DNA from: Paramarasmius palmivorus
Lineage: Eukaryota; Basidiomycota; Agaricomycetes; Agaricales; Marasmiaceae
Length of the DNA stretch: 64,000 nucleotides
Assembly: GCA_037176845.1 (NCBI GenBank)
Contig: JAYKXP010000066.1
Coordinates: 186,001 to 250,000 of the forward strand
Reading direction: 5' to 3'
Shown here in pieces: positions 1-11,932 of this stretch. The notes under the pieces are model-generated. The model made no database searches, was not told the DNA's origin, and saw only the letters and a list, made by a program, of their open reading frames with translations. Both the position numbers and the translations under genes were made by a program. Positions within the stretch are counted from its first letter, which is position 1. Every line of letters begins with the position of its first letter.

Positions 1-56
1 TAGGTAGGCGTACCTGGAACCTTGTAATCCTGAGGGTAATCTATACGTTTCTTTAG

Positions 57-2049
57 GGATGACAAGTCGGAAGAAGAACGAAAGTTTGTGCGTCGACTCG
101 ACATGGGATTAATGACGATAGCATGCTTAGGATGTAAGTCTGTTTTGGGATAGATTCGGCAAGCTGAAAAGAACATTGGAATTTGGCACGATAGACTTTA
201 TAAAATACCTCGACCAAACTGTAAGCCGCTTTCAAGGCCTCTGGGTTGCAATCCTTCTTACATGTCCACAGAACATCAGCAATGCCTACGTCAGCGGAAT
301 GAAGGAAGACCTCGACATCAAAGGAGACGAATACAACCTACTTCTAACCATGTTCACCGTTGGATACGTGATTGGGCAGTATCCAGGAACGCTCCTGATG
401 GTCAAGGTGCGTGAATGAGACTCTTGCACATATTTATGCGTGCTTACCGGACTTCCTACAGGTGAAACCGTCGATATGGCGTACGTGTCTCGTGAAATGT
501 TCTCCACATGGTCCCTCATACGTCGTCATAGTTCCCTGCTGTGAAATCTTCTGGACGGTTCTCGTTATGTGCTGTACGGTCGCACCAAATGTCCAAACTC
601 TCTATGCTCTTCGGTTTCTCATCGGTTTGGCGGAGGCTAGCGCGTATCCTGGAATGCTCTGGGTTCTAGGTACATTCTTGATTATGACTTCCGAAAACAA
701 TATTAATCTGTCTGTCAGGTTCCTGGTATGGACCAAGTGAGCTGGGAAAGCGTGCCGTCCTTTTTATCTGCTCGTCATCTGCTGGAACCATGTTTAGGTA
801 TGTCCACTCTCTTCACGTTATCCTGGGCCCACTGACCATGTCTTGCAGCGGTTACTTACAAGCTGGGGTTCACAAGAGCTTACAAGGTGTCTACGGCTAC
901 ACAGGATGGCAATGGCTCTTCATTGTCGACGGTGTAATTTCCTTGTAAGCGTTTCAGCACACATTCCCGTGACGACCAATTGATACCATATCTCCAGTCC
1001 TATTGCCATAGCTGGATTCTTCATGATACCAGACATGCCGGAGCGAGTAAACCTTCGCACGAAATGGTATCTACGAGACCAGGACATCGAGATGGCGAGA
1101 GCGCGCCTAGTGCGTTTCAATCGACAACCCACCAAAGGCTTCCAGTGGAGGGATTTCATTGATGCGTTTAGGAATTGGGTGCCGTGGACATTCTTCGTGC
1201 CATATACTTGCTTCGTCGTTGGGTATGTCTTCGCTTTTGTGGAATTGACATGCTATTAACACGAAATTCCAGCCTTGGCTCATTTGCTTACATGAATCTG
1301 TGGTTGAAGAGTACTGGCAAATACAGCACTGAGGAGGTTAACGTCATCCCGACTGGCGGTTATGGATTGCAAATCGTTATGGCTCTAATCGTCAGTCGAC
1401 ATGTCTCACTCACTCACAATGTCTCTGACTTGATGAATGAAGTATTCGTGGACATCGGATGCAATAGGACTACGTTGGCCTGTGATTGCGTTTGGAGCAA
1501 TTGTCCCCTTCATTGGCAACATAATCTTGTCAACATGGCCTGCATCAAATGCTGCTAAGTTTGCTGGCTTCTATCTCAACTTCACAGTAACCGGATGTGG
1601 GGCGCTTACTCTGGTCGGGTCTTGCCTTCATTGTCACCATATACAGGGCTAACCCTTTTGACAGTCTTGGGCTAACGAACTCACCTCCTACAATGCGGAG
1701 CACCGTGCCATGACTATTGGTTTTCTCAACACTGCCTCATATGTCTTCAATGCATGGATTCCAAATCTCATTTTCCCTGCCAGCAAGGCACCTAATTATC
1801 CCAGTGGCTACAAAGTCACAACAGTATTCTTGTAAGCTGGACTGTAGTTCGAAAATGTGTCCACTTGGACTGACATACCATTACGCCAGCGCGGTTTTCT
1901 TCCTCGGCACGCTTCTCAACGCCCATCTCGCTAAACACTACCAACCTGCTATTGCATATGCAAAGCGTCAGGAGGAGTTACAGCAACGCGGCGCTGACGA
2001 AGAGGTCGGAACTGAATCGCAGACGTCGTCTAAAGTGATCGAAAAGTAA
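57..2049 (+). CDS. MFS permease, allantoate/pantothenate (Dal5/Fen2-like) family, 5' partial
   Basis: Plasma-membrane carrier of the anion:cation symporter branch of the major facilitator superfamily, which imports small organic acids, vitamins or ureides in fungi. The spliced product carries family landmarks in order: [18 protein letters not shown] at the end of helix 1, then [47 protein letters not shown] and FMIPDMPE, then [16 protein letters not shown] in the C-terminal half. About nine short introns interrupt it, for example 134-194 (GT-AG, joining GLMTIACLG to YFIKYL) and one just before NISNAY. Bases 1-56 are the end of an intron (acceptor AG at 55-56), so the first exon or exons lie left of the window. 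The stop is at 2047-2049 after KVIEK. It converges on the GTPase array with about 160 bp between the ends. The substrate cannot be read from sequence. Confidence 0.85.
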
Positions 2050-2210
2050 AGCAGGCAGGGTTCTGGGCTATATTCACGAAACTTTGGCTCTTGTGTAATA
2101 AATGCAACATTGTGCTTGTAGGGTTCGACAAGCATGGATATAGGCGTCATACAGATACAAACATGGTAAATGGGATGGCCGAAAGAGGTCAGTCGCTTCG
2201 AGGTAGACAA

Positions 2211-3523
2211 TTATTGCACGCAACAGCCCCCACCGCCATCTTCATGTTCTACAATAGGACGGTTGTTGTAACGATGAATGGCTTCGTCCAACTGCTGTTG
2301 GAGATTTTGCTTCTCGGTTGCAGAAGTGCGAGCGTGGTTGTCGAGTATCTGCTGGAGCGACTGGAGTTCGCGTTGTTGCTCGTTAGCCTTTGCTTCGGCG
2401 GCCTGCCTCGCTTGCTCCATCAACCCCTGCAACTGCGCCTTTTGGTTGGCATAATCACTGGCCAGATCCTGGGAATCATTCCGAACCCGATCCATCTCTG
2501 CCTGCAATTTCTTCGTCTCTGCCTCTAATTCTTGCCTAGCCTGTTCATCCCTCTGTGCAATGGCATCTATATTCCGCGTTAAATATGGGTATTGGTGAAA
2601 ATGGAGGTACCCACCCTGCACTTCCTTTTGAAGTTCTTTCATCTCCAGTTCATGCTTCCTTAAATGCTCTTTGAGTTCACGGTTGAGCTCCGCTCCTGCA
2701 GCAGTCTCGGATAGATCCTTCCTCTGGTCAATCAGTTCGGTCTGGATTCGCAACGGCAATGGTCTGTTTTCAACTAGATGCAAAAGAATAGCACGTGCAG
2801 TTTCGGGCGTATTGTCGTGCCGAACGATTTGGGCACCCTTGTCGAGTACGGGCTTGAAAAACTTGTCCTCCTTCATCAGCTGTGCTTCGCGGGCTTCACC
2901 AATCTCCTTGTCCACGCCTCCCCACATATTGGTGGCGATGACGACGTTCTTCAAAGTGTTGTCTCCGCACAGCTCTCTGAAGATCTTGAAGTTGCGTCGT
3001 GATATGCCACCCATGCGATAGTCCGAAATACGATGAAGGTAGATTATACCAGTGAGTGTTCGCTTATGCTCGTACCTGGAAAGAGCATGCCAATGAGTAC
3101 AATGTACAGGATACAAAACAGTACAGACAACCTACATGGTAGCTAGGAATGCTGCAATCATCTTCAGGATGTCTGCATCGCTCTTATAGGTGTCGTCGAA
3201 GCCGGGCGTGTCAATTAGGGTGACCCGACGCCCACGAAGCTCAAAAATCGGGGAGACTTGAACTGCATCGGTGCAAGACTCCAAGCCTTCGCCTACTGCC
3301 ATGGTTCCACCGCTGGCAGCATTAATGAACTGCAGATAGTTTCAATTGTCGGTTTGTCCTTGAAAGGTCAAGAACGGCGTACCGTTGTCTTGCCACTTCC
3401 AGTGGCACCCATGACACTGTTAAACAAGCTGAAAGAATTCGGATAAGAACGCGAGGCTATTGCTCACGCTATGAGTGTATCCATGCTGTCCACAGGGGAT
3501 ATCTGTGAAAAGACGTCGCTCAT
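2211..3523 (-). CDS. AIG1-like P-loop GTPase with coiled coil and CaaX end (array copy 1)
   Basis: Predicted GTP-binding protein of about 390 residues in five exons. Seen in order: short N-terminal exon starting MSDVF; a 34-nt exon (about 3382-3416) carrying the P-loop GATGSGKTT; an exon with the G3 motif DTPGFDDT; the core with YLHRISDYRMGGISRRN, then TNMWG in the place of the usual G4 N/TKxD, then RHDNTPETARAI; and a heptad-rich, Glu/Lys/Gln-rich coiled coil from about 2565 down. The protein ends GGGGCCVQ, a CaaX prenylation signal (CCVQ; terminal Gln usually favours farnesylation). AIG1/GIMAP-type GTPases work as membrane-bound nucleotide switches, often in defence; that role here is inference. 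The start is set by alignment with the other copies; a longer start at 3655 is possible but out of line with them. The frame appears intact. Confidence 0.8.
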
Positions 3524-3857
3524 CGAGAGGTGAAGTCGGTTTGGGTCTGTCCTGCTAGTGCAAAAGGCAGCTTTATAGGATATACTAGGCATTTTCACAT
3601 TTGCAGCAAAACATTGCAGTACAACCACCCCACCTTTCACAGAAGACAGATGCACAGTTATACTTCATCCGCCGTTCAAAAGGTCGGAACTGAGTGCCCC
3701 GGAAGCCAAAAATTGAGATGTATTGCAATCGAAGGTATGCATAGACGATGTACAGTCCTGATCGGGATAGACATGTACGAATCAAACCCTAATACTGCGC
3801 CAACTGACGCTGCAGCTCGGCCTGGGAAGCCGCATGAGCGTTCACCGCGTTGTGGAA

Positions 3858-5160
3858 CTATTGGCGAAGGGTATCGATATGATGCTGTTTACTTGCTGTT
3901 TGCTGAGCCATTGTGTTCCTGATTCCCTGAGTCTGCGTTTCGAGATTACATTTATCCGAGGCAAATTGCGTCGCAAGCCTTTGGTTCTCGGATGCAACTT
4001 GAAAGCCAGCAATCACTCTATTTGCCTGACCACTTGCTGCCTTCAGTTTCTGCTGACGCTCCTGATCCTTACCCTGAAGAGTAGCTGACGAGAGTTTAGA
4101 TCAGTGATGATAATCTTAGAAAAATAGAGAAAGGAATCGAACCTTTCATGTCTGCCTTCAGAGCTGTGATCGTTTCCTGGTGCTTTCTGATCTCGGTATA
4201 CATCTTCTTGTCCACCTTTTCCGCTGACGCAGTCTGTGAAACATCTCTACCTTCTTTCCCCATTTCGACCTGAATCTTCAAGGGAATAGGCTCCTTCTCA
4301 ACCAAGCGGCGAAGAATTTCGCGTGCCATCTCGGGGTGTTGTCGTGACGCACCATCTGCGCACCTTTCTCAATGGCTAGTTTTAAAAAAGCTTCGTTGTT
4401 CATCAACTGCGTCTCGCGCGATTCCGCTACCTTCTGCGCAGTCTGCCCCCACATGTTCGTGAGAATGACCATATTCTTCAGCGTGTCGTCCCCGCACAGC
4501 TCCCGGAAAACCCTGAAGGATCGCCTGGAGATGCTACCCATGCGAACATCGGAGATACGGTGGAGATACAGGACGCCGGATAGTTTCTTGTCACGGTTGT
4601 ACCTAACCATCATGAGTGTTGACATTCTGAAGTGATAATGACTGAAGCTCACTCTTGCGCCAGGAAGGACGATATCGCCTTCAGAACATCCATATCGCTT
4701 CTAGAACTATCATCGAACCCAGGGTATCGATGAGAGTGACTTGATAACCGCCTAACTCAAATGTCGGGGACTGCTCAACACGGCCAGTGCATGACTCGAG
4801 TCCTGTCCCGGCCTTGAGATTACTTCCGCTGGCCTTATTTATAAACTTTGAAGGAAAGCGTCGGTCACAAGCAACCAGAAAAGTGTTGGAGAACAAACCG
4901 TTGTTTTCCCACTGCTTCCGGTTGCACCCATGATACTGTCAAGCTGGGTGAAGCCCATGCAAACAGGAAAGGCATAGCACTCACGCGATAGAAACTTGCG
5001 TTTCACCTGGAAGCAGTCATGAGTCAGTCAGACATGCAGTGTATTGGATCAAAATCTTTACCCCTGACATCTTTGCAGTCCAAGTCCAATAACGTGCTGA
5101 GCCGCGCCTTACTGAAATCTGGAATCAGTCCAAGCTGGGTTTGACCGACAATGCGAAAAG
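3858..5160 (-). pseudogene. Decayed AIG1-like GTPase (array copy 2)
   Basis: Same exon order as its neighbours and closest to array copy 6: both have INKASG, VLYxHRISD and VEK.PIPL where the others have INAASGG and VEN.PLPL. Several independent breaks are visible. (1) One base is missing in the G3 motif near 4722-4726, so the frame reads DTLGSM instead of DTPGFDD. (2) One base is missing near 4333-4341, in the stretch that reads RHDNTP followed by MAREILRRLV in the next frame. (3) The P-loop near 4906-4932 has three extra bases giving GATGSSGKTT. (4) A TAG at 3858-3860 cuts the coiled coil, while the same frame continues for about 22 coil-like codons to a second TAG. The 5' limit is uncertain; an ATG aligned with copy 6 lies at 5070. 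It is most likely non-functional. Confidence 0.75.
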
Positions 5161-5779
5161 ACCCTCGAGGTAGATTGCTGATATCTAGACAGAGAATGAA
5201 GTGTATAAAACTGAGTTCAAGGGGTAAAGCGATCGCTTTAAAAGGGCTTGAACAGCAGGTATCCCATGATAGCGACATGTAGGAGCGCAGACAAAAGCTG
5301 CGTGCCATATTAGATCGGAAATGAGGTTTACGAGTTCGGGGGTTCCAGCACCGAGAGGGAATGGATGAGCACGATAGCGGCGGGAATAAAGAGAACAAAA
5401 ATATGCAACTGAAGAACCGGCGTTACTTGCAGCGAACGATCGGAAGACCACACTTTTATGATCCTACTGCGATCCAAGTAGTTCTGGAACAAATGGAACG
5501 ACGTTAACAACTGCGGTGAAACTAATTTGCTTTGGAGATGGTACTCGCTATGTCCGACTCGAGTCCTCATAGGCCCCTCTTTATCTGTGATTCCTTTGCA
5601 AGTGTCACCAGGGTCTGTCAGTCGAGAGAGCTACATGAAAGACTCACAGAAATGCTGTTTTTGCTCTATTTAGCCATATCCGACAGGAGGAAACTGTGTT
5701 TGCATAGGCGAACATGAAGGACCGCTGAAAAGAGGAACCAGCGCTAATTACGTACATACTAGTAATGCCTAGATACACA

Positions 5780-7153
5780 CTACTGTACAACACAACCCCT
5801 TCGACGAACTACTATTTGAGGCTGACTGTTGAGACGTTGAATCGCCTCATTGAGCTGCTGTTGGAGACGCTCTCTCTCAGCTGCGGAGGTACTGGCACTG
5901 TCTTTAAGCATCTGCTTAAGCGCTTCGATTTCTTGGCGCTGTTCATTGGCCTTGGCTTCAGCGGCCTGCCTCATCTCCTCTAGTCTTCGTTCCATCTCAG
6001 CCTTCTCACTAGCATAATCGCTTGCGAGTTTGCGAGAATCATCATGAACCCTATTCATCTCCGCTTGTAATTTCTTCGTCTCTGCTTCCAATTCCCTGCG
6101 GGTCTCTTCGTCTTTCTGTCGGATAGCATCTGAGTTGGAAAATCAAGTCAGACGAGTCGTCACCAAGTAGTGCATGAATCACCTTTCATTTCCTCTTGGA
6201 GTTGTTTCATCTCCAGCTCGTGCTTCCTAATCTGCTCCATGAGCTCACGATTGAGTTCCGCGCCAGCCGCAGTTTCCGATAGATTCTTCCCCTGGTCAAC
6301 CAACTCGGTCTGGATTCGCAAGGGTAGCGGTGTATTCTCGACAACGTGCGAGAGGATAGCCCGCGCAGTCTCGGGCGTGTTATCGTGCCGAACGATCTGG
6401 GCACCTTTATCGAGCACGGGCTTGAAAAACTTATCTTCCTTCATCAATTGGGCCTCACGAGTTTCGCCAGTCTCCTTGTCGACGCCTCCCCACATATTGG
6501 TGACGATGATGACGTTCTTCAAACTATCATCTCCGCATAGCTCTCTGAACATCTTGAAGTTACGTCGCGAAATACCGCCCATGCGGTAATCCGAAATTCG
6601 GTGGAGGTAAATCACACCTGCGAGCTTCTCCTTTTGTTCATACCTATAGATTATCAACAAATTGCTGCAGCAATGAGATAGGAGATCGCTTACATAGTCG
6701 CGAGGAAAGCAGCAATCATCTTCAAGATATCTGCATCGCTCTTGTTAGTGTCATCGAAGCCCGGTGTGTCGATGAGGGTGACTTGACGACCACGAAGCTC
6801 GAAAGTCGGAGAAACATCCACTGTGCTGGTGCACGACTCGAGACCTTTGCCTACCAGTAGCTTTCCACCACTAGCAGCGTTAATGAACTGTAGACTGAGG
6901 ATCAACCATCGTCTCTTTCCTAAGATATTAGGATACCCACCGTTGTCTTGCCGCTTCCGGTTGCGCCCATAATACTGCCAGGCTGGTTAAGTCCTCTTAT
7001 TCCCCAAAGAATGAGTCTGGACACTTACGCTACGAGGGCCTCTTTGTCCCGAACATATTTGGTAGATTCCGACACTGGTATGAAGACGTCTCTCGGATGG
7101 GTAGTATTTGGGATGCCATTGGCCTTGATCTTTGTGGAACTAAGCCTGTTCAT
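5780..7153 (-). CDS. AIG1-like P-loop GTPase with coiled coil and CaaX end (array copy 3)
   Basis: Full-length paralogue of about 390 residues in five exons. It starts MNRLSSTKIKANG at 7153; the P-loop GATGSGKTT sits on its own mini-exon near 6940-6975. The next exon ends DTPGFDDTNKSDADILKM, and the core exon (about 6645-6180) has YLHRISDYRMGGIS, TNMWGGVDKETGE and RHDNTPETARAI. The last exon (about 6130-5780) is a coiled coil with LEAETKKLQAEMNRV and ends RRRGCVVQ, a CaaX box (CVVQ) preceded by a basic patch, a common arrangement for prenylated membrane proteins. The core exon is nearly identical in DNA to that of copy 4 while the coils differ, pointing to recent duplication or gene conversion. 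No frame breaks seen. GTPase activity and membrane attachment are inferred from motifs. Confidence 0.85.
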
Positions 7154-7777
7154 ATCGACGAACTTGAAAAGCGAGCCAAAAAGACACTGGTAAGATCCGC
7201 AATATTGAAATGCGTTAAGTAGCAACAGGCTCTGAAAGGGGTGCAATGAGGATGTTGCATGTCAATCCAGAACAGAATCTCCGAAGGGATGTGGTTCATC
7301 GATACAGCGGTGTGATAGTACTTTCATATAATATCGATCAGCGCAGGAGGGAAAGGTGAAGAGAAATAAATTTGGGCAAGCCTATTACAAGATAAAGTTA
7401 TGTCAATGCTAGAAGAATGTGAAAGGGACATAGGTCTGAGGTGCGTACCATACACAGTCCGGAGAGTTCACCTCCGAACGAACACCTGTAAAGCAGGCAC
7501 ATATCAAGACGCGAAGCAATGTTGGAGGTGTGCTCGAACGGTCACAGAATAGTAGCTTCCATTTCTACAAGATTCCGCAGGTGGGAGTTCAAGTAAGGCC
7601 TTCCACCAAATCTCTCCCATCCTGCCCACGAGTTTGAACGAAACCTCCGTCCGCTGTATGTTGACCAAAAATGGAAGACTAAAGCCGGAGCGCTTGGCCC
7701 CGAAGATGGGTTTTGGGAAGGATATCGATTGTGGTGGTCGTTCAAGAGAAAATAGCATCTGTTTACGTACATGGGAA
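7154..7777. other. Spacer between array copies 3 and 4
   Basis: About 620 bp holding the likely promoter of copy 3 and the 3' flank of copy 4. Both strands carry only short overlapping frames with no recognisable motif or splice pattern. I see no gene here. Confidence 0.5.
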
Positions 7778-9140
7778 TCATTGTACATTACAAGTTTCAA
7801 CTTCTATTTCTATGGGTCGGCTGTTTGCAAGCCTAAGCACATCGAGCTGCCTTCGGTAGTTTTCCCTCTCGGCTGCGGAGGCCTCAGCACTGTCTCTGAG
7901 TTTCTGCTCAAGCTCTCTGACCTCTTGCCGTTGTCTATTGGCTTGAGCTTCAGCGACTTGCTTCATCTCATCCATCCTCCTCTTCATCTCAGCTTTCTCA
8001 TCAGCATAATCGCTAGCTAGCTTTCGAGAGTCGTCTTGTATCCTATCCATCTCGTCTTGCAGCTTCTTCTTCTCCGCTGCTAATTCCATTCTTGTCTCTT
8101 CGTCCTTCTGCCTAATAGCATCTACTTTGACATTAGTCGGGTCTTCCTCAAGGAATGGACAAGTTACCTTGCATTTCCTTTTGAAGTTCCTTCATCTCCA
8201 CCTCGTGCTTCCTAATCTGCTCCATGAGCTCGCGATTGAGTTCCGCGCCAGCCGCAGTTTCCGATAGATTCTTCCCCTGGTCAACTAACTCGGTCTGGAT
8301 TCGCAAGGGTAGTGGTGTATTCTCGACAACGTGCGAGAGGATGGCCCGCGCAGTTTCAGGCGTGTTATCGTGCCGAACGATCTGGGCACCTTTATCGAGC
8401 ACGGGCTTGAAAAACTTATCTTCCGTCATCAACTGGGCCTCACGAGCTTCGCCAGTCTCCTTGTCGACACCTCCCCACATGTTAGTGACGATAACCACAT
8501 TCTTCAGGGTGTTGTCGCCACACAACTCTTTGAACATCTTGAAATTGCGTCGCGAGATACCGCCCATGCGGTAATCCGAGATTCGGTGGAGGTAAATCAC
8601 ACCTGCGAGGTTCGTCTTCTGTTCATACCTGGAAGTCGATGTATCAATTACTCCATACCAAACACTTCGTTTAAGACCTACGTGACAGCTAGAAAAGCAG
8701 CAATCATCTTCAAGACGTCTGCATCGCTTTTGTTGGTATCGTCAAAACCCGGTGTGTCGATTAGGGTAACTCGACGACCACGAAGCTTGAAAGTCGGAGA
8801 AATATCCACCGTACTGGTGCACGACTCGAGGCCCTTGCCTATCAGTAAATTTCCACCGCTGGCGCGGTTAATGAACTATAGGGTAATAATCAGCAATTGC
8901 GATTCTCGAATGTCAACATCACAGGCTACTTGCAGTTGTCTTGCCACTTCCAGTTGCACCCATGATGCTGTCACATACGAGTTCACTAAACGATGACGAG
9001 CTGTAACCTGTGTTGAACACTCACGCTATGAGAGTTACTTTGTCACTGACGGACTGCGATGCCAGCTGGTGTATATCTTGGAAGTGGGAGGAGCCTGGTG
9101 CCTTGGTAGCCTTGACTTTTATGAAGTTTGAGTCGTTCAT
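7778..9140 (-). CDS. AIG1-like P-loop GTPase with coiled coil and CaaX end (array copy 4)
   Basis: Full-length paralogue. It starts MNDSNFIKVKATKAPGSSH at 9140 and is followed by the 34-nt exon with GATGSGKTT (upstream acceptor near 8968). The intron after the P-loop (8876-8933) begins GCAAGT and ends AG: only this GC-AG junction keeps the frame into FINRASGG, because the nearest GT gives an immediate stop. Later exons carry DTPGFDDTNKSDADVLKM, YLHRISDYRMGGIS, TNMWGGVDKETGE and RHDNTPETARAI, then a coiled coil ending EVETCNVQ, a CaaX box (CNVQ). FINRASGG has Arg where the other copies have Ala or Lys. Predicted function is as for copy 3: a prenylated, coiled-coil GTPase of unknown pathway. 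Confidence 0.83.
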
Positions 9141-10176
9141 GCTGAAAACCGGTTGGACAAGATTGGCGCGACATACAAAGCTATGGTGTCAAGTTAAGTA
9201 AGTCAGTAGGTTATCTGAAACCAAGCCTCGCAAGGACAACGAGGAAGCCGTGCGTTGATCGATGTAAAGCTTCAACGGGGCCGAAAGGCAATGACCGTGA
9301 ATTTCCAGCTTTGTAGACACCACCAGTGTGACTATCGAGATGGCCACGATTAGTATAGCGAAAAAGGTATTTGCATTTGGGCTCGTGGTGAAAAGGAAGT
9401 TGAAATGTACAGCGCAGCTAAATATTGTCATGACGTTCCATGTTGCAACGGCTCGGGGATTTCTTCTCCGGGGGTACAAAGATATGAATTCTGAGAAAGA
9501 TCAATCTTGAGAATGTGCTTGAACCACAGGGCTTCTACTATCTCTCTTTAGTACGCAGTTAAAATGGGGTGACAAACGAGACGCACCTTAAAAGAATGAT
9601 CAAGATCTCGATCAGCCTCCTTCATTTCTTGCGTCTGGCACGTCTGAAAGCCTCCAAAATCGGAAGTGTGAACAAGAGCCAAGTGGCCTACGAATAGTCA
9701 ACGGTCTATTGTTATTGTAGGGTAAACACTGAAATTCTATGACATTCGTTATCCTTGGCTGCGAAAGATTGGACAGTTCAGTGTTCGTCGTAGGTGCACC
9801 CTGCTCACCTTGAACACCAATTCTTCCGAATCACCTCTTGATCGCCGCAGAGCCACCACGAGTCAGAATACCAGTCCCAACGCGAATCCTTGTAGGTGTT
9901 TAAAGGTGACACGCCAATCCATATGTTCCTTGATGTAAAGTTGGTTTACAAATGCCTGTAGGGACAGTGCATGGGAGTTTGGGACAGGAGCTGCTCCGTG
10001 AGGTGGCGTGACCTGGCGTGACTCGCGTGATGGCGTTACTTTCGAAATCCGCTCACCATCACTCTACTGGAAACTTCAATGGCCCTAGCTCCGTCTCTAG
10101 CAACCAAAAATTCACTGATTTTACAGAGTTACAAAGGATACAAGTTCAAGACCACTATTTGGTTTGCACGACTCGT
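9141..10176. other. Intergenic stretch within the GTPase array
   Basis: About 1 kb between array copies 4 and 5. The only notable frame is on the minus strand, 9479-9189, with one strongly hydrophobic stretch (about residues 35-58, FFAILIVAISIVTLVVS). It has no homology I recognise and no convincing flanking exons. I do not call a gene. Confidence 0.45.
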
Positions 10177-11606
10177 CTACCAACCCAAAAACGAATCAAT
10201 AGCCCGACCAATCATTGAGAAAAATCCTCCGCTACTACGAGGTTCGTTGTAACGCTTGATAGCTTCGTTAAGCTGCCGCTGCAGACTTTCCCTTTCCTTT
10301 GCAGAAGTTGTCGAGTTGTCCGTGAGCTTCTGTTGAAGCATTTCAATCTGCCGACGCTGTTCAGTTGCCTCTGCCTCTGCGGCCAACCGAGCTTCTTCGA
10401 GTCTTTGCTCCAGCTGAGCTTTCTGACTAGTGTAGTCGCTAACCAATTTCTGGGCATCGTTCTGGACTCGCTTCATCTCTGCCTGTAACTTCTTTGTCTC
10501 AACCTCAAGCTCCTTCCTAGTTTCCTCGTCTCGTTGCCTGATGGCGTCTACAAAGCAGGTTAGTAACTGGCACAACATAGCGGTAGAGAAACTTGCCTTG
10601 CATCTCCTTCTGAAGTTCTCTCATCTCTTTTTCGTGCTTCTTGATTTGTTCCATCAGCTCGCGATTGAGCTCGGCGCCGGCTGCAGTCTCAGATAGACTC
10701 ATCCCTTGGTCCACCAGTTCAGTCTGAATTTGCAGAGGCAGAGGCTTGTTCTCAACCAAGTGAAGAAGGATAGCACGCGCAGTCTCGGTCGTGTTGTCGT
10801 GGCGAACAAGCTGAGCTCCCTTCTCGAGGACAGGCCTGAAGAATTTGTCTTCTTGGATGAGCTCGGCTTCACGTGCTTCGCCAACATCCTTTCCGACCTC
10901 TCCCCACATGTTGGTGACGATGACGACGTTCTTTAATGTACTGTCTCCACATAGCTCTCTGAACATCTTAAAGTTGCGTCGCGAAATACCGCCCACACGG
11001 AAATCGGAGATTCGATGGAGGTAGATTACACCGGCGAGCGTTTGATTGTGCTCGTACCTACACAAGAATTAGCTACGTCGCGTGTAGTCAGGAGCAGTGG
11101 GACCTACATGGTAGCAAGAAATGCTGCAATCATCTTCAATATATCTGCATCGCTCTTGTTGGTGTCATCAAAGCCTGGAGTGTCGATCAGAGTGATCTGT
11201 CGACCTTGAAGTTCGAATGGGGGTGAAAGTTGAACACTGCTGGTGCAAGATTGAAGACCTCTTCCCACACGTAGGCTCCCGCCGCTGGCAGCATTAATGA
11301 ACTACAAAGGTCGAGTGTTAGCAACTTTCTTCGGGTCGTACCGAGTCTCATAGTATTTACCGTTGTCTTGCCACTTCCGGTTGCACCCATGACACTAAAC
11401 CAAAGGTTAGTGGTCAATCAAAATTGAGGTAGAGATTCCGAAGCTCACGCTATAACGGCCTCCCTGTCATTTGCAGAAGAGGGCAGCGCCTAGTGTGGAA
11501 CATATCAACACCCAAAGCGCAGAATCATTGGATTCGGCTCACTGACCATCTTATAAGTGTTGACACTATCGTTCAGAGCAGTCTTAGAATCGAGGAAGTT
11601 GACCAT
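10177..11606 (-). CDS. AIG1-like P-loop GTPase with coiled coil and amphipathic tail (array copy 5)
   Basis: Full-length paralogue of the array. A first short exon starts MVNFLDSKTALNDSVN at 11606; an intron then leads to ALPSSANDREAVIA, so this copy has one more N-terminal intron than its neighbours. The P-loop GATGSGKTT mini-exon is near 11365-11400. The next exon has DTPGFDDTNKSDADILKM; the core has YLHRISDFRVGGISRRN, TNMWGEVGKDVGEARE and RHDNTTETARAI. The coiled coil (about 10545 down) is followed by a C-terminus ending FFSMIGRAIDSFLGW with no cysteine. That end can form an amphipathic helix with one aromatic/aliphatic face, so membrane contact could replace the CaaX anchor of the other copies (inference). 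The frame appears intact. Confidence 0.82.
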
Positions 11607-11932
11607 GATGGCTGTGGCAATAGAATGAGATTCCTATCGGTATTATATGGAAATTTTCCAGCCTCAAGGACTCAACGAGGAACCGGCGTGACTCGAGCTA
11701 AAGGTACGCATCTGTAACCTAATACTACCCCAAATAGACAGCTCTATGGCAAGATGGCGGAGCGATAGTAACTTAAACCTTACTTGGATGTGATGTGGCA
11801 ATAAACGTGGAACGTGAAAGCAGAACACGAGTTGTGCATACGTTGAAACAGCAAGTGCAACACAGCATGTACCATAATCTCGTCCAGAACGTGTACGAAA
11901 GGAGTGAAGAACAGCATAGATACTACGTTCTG

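Noticed and set aside
2671..3021. Plus-strand frames inside the GTPase array (also 6170-6589 and 8224-8574)
   Set aside because: They recur at the same place in each copy because the opposite strand is conserved; they are shadows of the GTPase core exon.
9189..9479. Possible small membrane protein in the array
   Set aside because: One hydrophobic stretch only, no homologous frame beside other copies, no splice support.
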